Positions 5,250-5,500 of a stretch of DNA of 5,500 nucleotides are shown in pieces. Every line of letters begins with the position of its first letter. Positions within the stretch are counted from its first letter, which is position 1. Under the pieces are notes generated by a model. That model saw only the letters and a program-made list of their open reading frames with translations. It made no database searches and was not told where the DNA came from. Both the position numbers and the translations under genes were made by a program. Origin of the DNA: Pseudomonadota bacterium (GTDB taxonomy: Bacteria; Pseudomonadota; Alphaproteobacteria; Caulobacterales; Aquidulcibacteraceae); assembly GCA_023461135.1 (NCBI GenBank), contig JAEWNX010000348.1, positions 1 to 5,500 of the forward strand, read 5' to 3'.

Positions 5250-5500
5250 TGCCCCAACTCCTCATCGAACTTTTCTCCGAAGAAATCCCAGCGCGCATGC
5301 AAAAGCGTGCCGAGGAAGATTTGTTGAAGCTCGTCCGCGAAAAGCTCAACGCGCGCGGCCTCACGTTCGACAAAGCTCTAACCTTCTCCGCCCCGCGCCG
5401 CCTCGGCCTCGTCATCGACGATCTCGCCGCCAAAGCCGCGGATGTGAACGAAGAGAAGAAAGGCCCGCGCGTCGGCAGCCCCGACCAAGCCCTCCAAGGT
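5249..5500 (+). CDS. glyS: Glycyl-tRNA synthetase beta subunit, N-terminal part (cut by window edge)
   Basis: The first 84 residues of the tRNA-binding beta subunit are visible; the gene runs off the window. LLIELFSEEIPAR at 4-16 corresponds to the family's N-terminal LLxEIxTEEIP block, SAPRRLGLVIDDL at 47-59 to the conserved TPRRLAV segment, and KGPRVGS at 71-77 to the following KGP block. Full-length GlyS proteins have close to 700 residues. The ATG at 5249-5251 overlaps the glyQ TAA by one base (TAATG), with GGAG at 5234-5237 inside glyQ, so the two subunits are probably made by coupled translation in equal amounts. Confidence 0.96.
   Translation, partial: MPQLLIELFSEEIPARMQKRAEEDLLKLVREKLNARGLTFDKALTFSAPRRLGLVIDDLAAKAADVNEEKKGPRVGSPDQALQG

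Overview
The window reads as ordinary chromosomal DNA from a GC-rich alphaproteobacterium. The main evidence is a clear CcrM-type GANTC adenine methyltransferase, the nearby RNase HII gene (rnhB and ccrM are commonly neighbours in this class), and separate glyQ and glyS genes. The style of the ccrM control region (clustered GANTC sites and a GTTAAC element) suggests Caulobacterales or a Hyphomonadaceae-like lineage, but this is inference. No mobile element, CRISPR array, tRNA or rRNA was seen, and no gene-free stretch exceeds about 120 bases.

Layout. Positions 1-560 (minus) hold the N-terminal 186 codons of ccrM, cut by the window edge. An 85-base divergent control region (561-645) separates it from a plus-strand TMEM175-family (DUF1211) putative K+ channel subunit (646-1293). 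That gene meets, tail to tail, a minus-strand membrane protein of unknown function with EEISWGQ and ETNFHN motifs (1290-1997). Upstream of this on the same strand is rnhB (2042-2653). So the usual rnhB/ccrM neighbourhood is here split by two membrane-protein genes.

From 2654 to 2774 lies a second divergent region with a good sigma-70-like promoter, a perfect 7-bp hairpin and a strong Shine-Dalgarno sequence. It drives a tight plus-strand cassette: a 52-aa exported or membrane peptide (2775-2933), a 137-aa four-helix membrane protein (2946-3359), a 101-aa two-helix membrane protein (3356-3661), a 70-aa XRE/Cro helix-turn-helix regulator (3658-3870) and a 147-aa four-helix membrane protein (3867-4310). 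The last four are chained by ATGA start/stop overlaps. I recognise only the regulator by function. Two of the membrane proteins share a layout with a DE-containing loop between helices 2 and 3, which makes this cassette the best candidate for an undescribed system.

Positions 4365-5500 carry glyQ and the start of glyS, the two subunits of the heterotetrameric glycyl-tRNA synthetase, overlapping by one base. The stretch just before glyQ contains two abutting 12-bp palindromes, one centred on the likely -10 element. Two genes (1290-1997 and glyQ) appear to have promoters placed so close to the ATG that their transcripts may be leaderless.
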